DNA of 44,742 nucleotides. Origin: Weissella muntiaci (GTDB lineage: Bacteria; Bacillota; Bacilli; Lactobacillales; Lactobacillaceae). Of the stretch, positions 43,798 to 44,742 are shown one piece after another (within the stretch, counting starts at the first letter, position 1; the number at the start of each line of letters is the position of its first letter). The stretch covers positions 1 through 44,742 of the forward strand of contig NZ_SDGZ01000022.1 of NCBI RefSeq assembly GCF_008107635.1, read 5' to 3'. The notes below the pieces were generated by a model, which was not told the DNA's origin, searched no databases, and was given only the letters and a program-made list of their open reading frames with translations. A program made the position numbers and the translations under genes.

Positions 43798-44742
43798 ATG
43801 AATTTATTTAAAAACAAAAATGTGAAGAACAGTCACTTCAAAATGTATAAAGTTGGAAAGTTTTGGGTCTTTTCATCAATGGTTTTGATTGCTTTGGGAG
43901 GGGCTAGCATTGCTGATAATTTGAATCTAGGCGGTGTTCATGCACAAACTTTGATACAAAGTATAACTCTCGGGAATCAGACAACAACATATGCCACTAT
44001 TGATGGAGTTAAATTGCACGATGATATTGTTGTACAAAATGTACTTGGGGCAACTCAGTCACAATTAGGCGATCCAATAAAGTTTCCAGGATATGTTTTG
44101 AACGCGGGAGAAAGCACATATACATCATTTTCGGCGACTTACAAGTTTAAAGAGTATTTAACATTTGTTAATGGGATGGCTGATGCGCTGGGACACCCCA
44201 GAGTTGCATCGGCATATGATCTGATTGAGTTATTTCGGAGTCTTGGAAGTATTCCGAATGATACGTATGCTGAAAATAGTATTACTTTAAATTATGTTTA
44301 TGAAAAAAAACTTGACCAAATAGACTTACAAACGCATGATGTCACAATTCGTATTGGTGATCCACTTAATGTGAGTTCTTTTATTACATCGATTAAGACA
44401 TCAGATGGAACTGACGGTTCAATTGCAGATGTTGTCAATAATCTTAAAGATATCAATACATCTGTACCAGGTAAATATAATGTGACACTCACTTATTTGG
44501 ATCCAGATTCACTTAGTTCAGTAAAAAAGGTTTCTCAATTAACAATTCTGCCGAAAGATAACGTCGGCTCAGATAATTCTGGAGACAATAATACTGGAAA
44601 CAGTAATGTAGGTTCAGATAATTCAGGAAACAACAATACTGGAAACAGTAATGTAGGTTCTGACAATTCCGGCGATCACAATACTGGAAACAGTAATGTG
44701 GGTTCTGACAATTCAGGAAGTAACAATACTGGAAACAGTAAT
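43798..44742 (+). CDS. KxYKxGKxW-signal surface protein, 5' part (runs off window)
   Basis: 315 codons remain open to the right edge. ATG 43798, with AAGGGGA 6-7 nt upstream. The signal has KMYKVGKFW (15-23), a hydrophobic core and a cleavage-like VHAQT. Residues ~55-175 are a non-repeat region with NYVYEKK at its end. Residues ~180-250 are an Ig-like module (THDVTIRIGDPLNVSSFI ... SVPGKYNVTLTYLD). Four 15-aa repeats of the type VGSDNSGNNNTGNSN follow and continue off the window. It is a likely surface protein with an Asn/Gly/Ser-rich stalk; the anchor is not seen. It lies downstream of a leader hairpin and a dead IS element. Confidence 0.85.
   Translation, partial: MNLFKNKNVKNSHFKMYKVGKFWVFSSMVLIALGGASIADNLNLGGVHAQTLIQSITLGNQTTTYATIDGVKLHDDIVVQNVLGATQSQLGDPIKFPGYVLNAGESTYTSFSATYKFKEYLTFVNGMADALGHPRVASAYDLIELFRSLGSIPNDTYAENSITLNYVYEKKLDQIDLQTHDVTIRIGDPLNVSSFITSIKTSDGTDGSIADVVNNLKDINTSVPGKYNVTLTYLDPDSLSSVKKVSQLTILPKDNVGSDNSGDNNTGNSNVGSDNSGNNNTGNSNVGSDNSGDHNTGNSNVGSDNSGSNNTGNSN
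44563..44742 (+). repeat. Four 45-bp tandem repeats at the window edge
   Basis: Exactly four units of 45 bp (15 codons) fill 44563-44742 and appear to continue beyond it. They encode V-G-S-D-N-S-G followed by two variable residues and N-T-G-N-S-N. Copies differ mainly at those variable codons and at third bases. Confidence 0.92.

Overview
This window is from a low-GC Gram-positive lactic acid bacterium. I infer Lactobacillaceae, in the Weissella/Leuconostoc/Lactiplantibacillus range. The reasons are AT-rich spacers, strong GGAGG-type ribosome sites, two LPxTG anchors, a Cys-42 NADH oxidase, a cre-like box and a run of KxYKxGKxW-type signal peptides. I cannot name the species. No phage, conjugation or origin genes are visible.

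Layout. (1) 1-8.9 kb is a surface-adhesin locus. It has the 3' end of one Ser-Glu-Ser repeat protein and a complete paralogue with an L-type-lectin-like head. These are followed by a decayed glycosyltransferase and an intact 822-aa glycosyltransferase that fuses a GtfA-like GT4 domain to a Gtf3-like domain. An OhrR-like regulator lies between the two adhesins. (2) 9-17 kb is mostly ordinary: an SDR oxidoreductase with a good promoter and a cre-like box, a 53-aa protein with a near-consensus promoter, a DUF2316 protein, an Mga-like regulator, an NADH oxidase, an SseB-like protein and several decayed ORFs. (3) 17.6-38.4 kb is the main surface island, with three probable transcription units. The first is a 2045-aa Ala/Ser-rich LPETG protein, a 946-aa secreted protein with a Gly-rich hydrophobic core, and a stand-alone Ig-like domain, ended by a terminator at 26953. 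The second is a CAP-domain secreted protein, a 40-aa membrane peptide, a 512-aa coiled-coil protein and two GT4 glycosyltransferases, ended at 34572. The third is a mucin-binding-type LPDTG protein followed by an orphan RelB/DinJ-like antitoxin, ended at 38452. (4) 38.5-44.7 kb holds tRNA-Ser(GCU), a two-TM coiled-coil protein, a second Mga-like regulator, a KxYKxGKxW gene cut off just after its signal peptide next to a decayed IS3-type element, and the 5' part of another KxYKxGKxW protein that runs off the window.

How it may work together (inference). Seven proteins carry the KxYKxGKxW-type signal, and several have Ser- or Ala/Ser-rich tracts, the usual substrates of cytoplasmic O-glycosylation before export. 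Two glycosyltransferase sets sit beside two chemically different acceptor classes: the GT4-Gtf3 fusion beside Ser-Glu repeats, and the paired GT4 proteins beside Ala/Ser-rich repeats. A pair of this second type is known to glycosylate the Ala-Ser-Thr domain of the Lactiplantibacillus plantarum autolysin Acm2. The coiled-coil protein and the 40-aa membrane peptide inside that operon have no function I recognise and are the best candidates for undescribed parts of the system. No SecA2/SecY2/Asp genes lie in the window.
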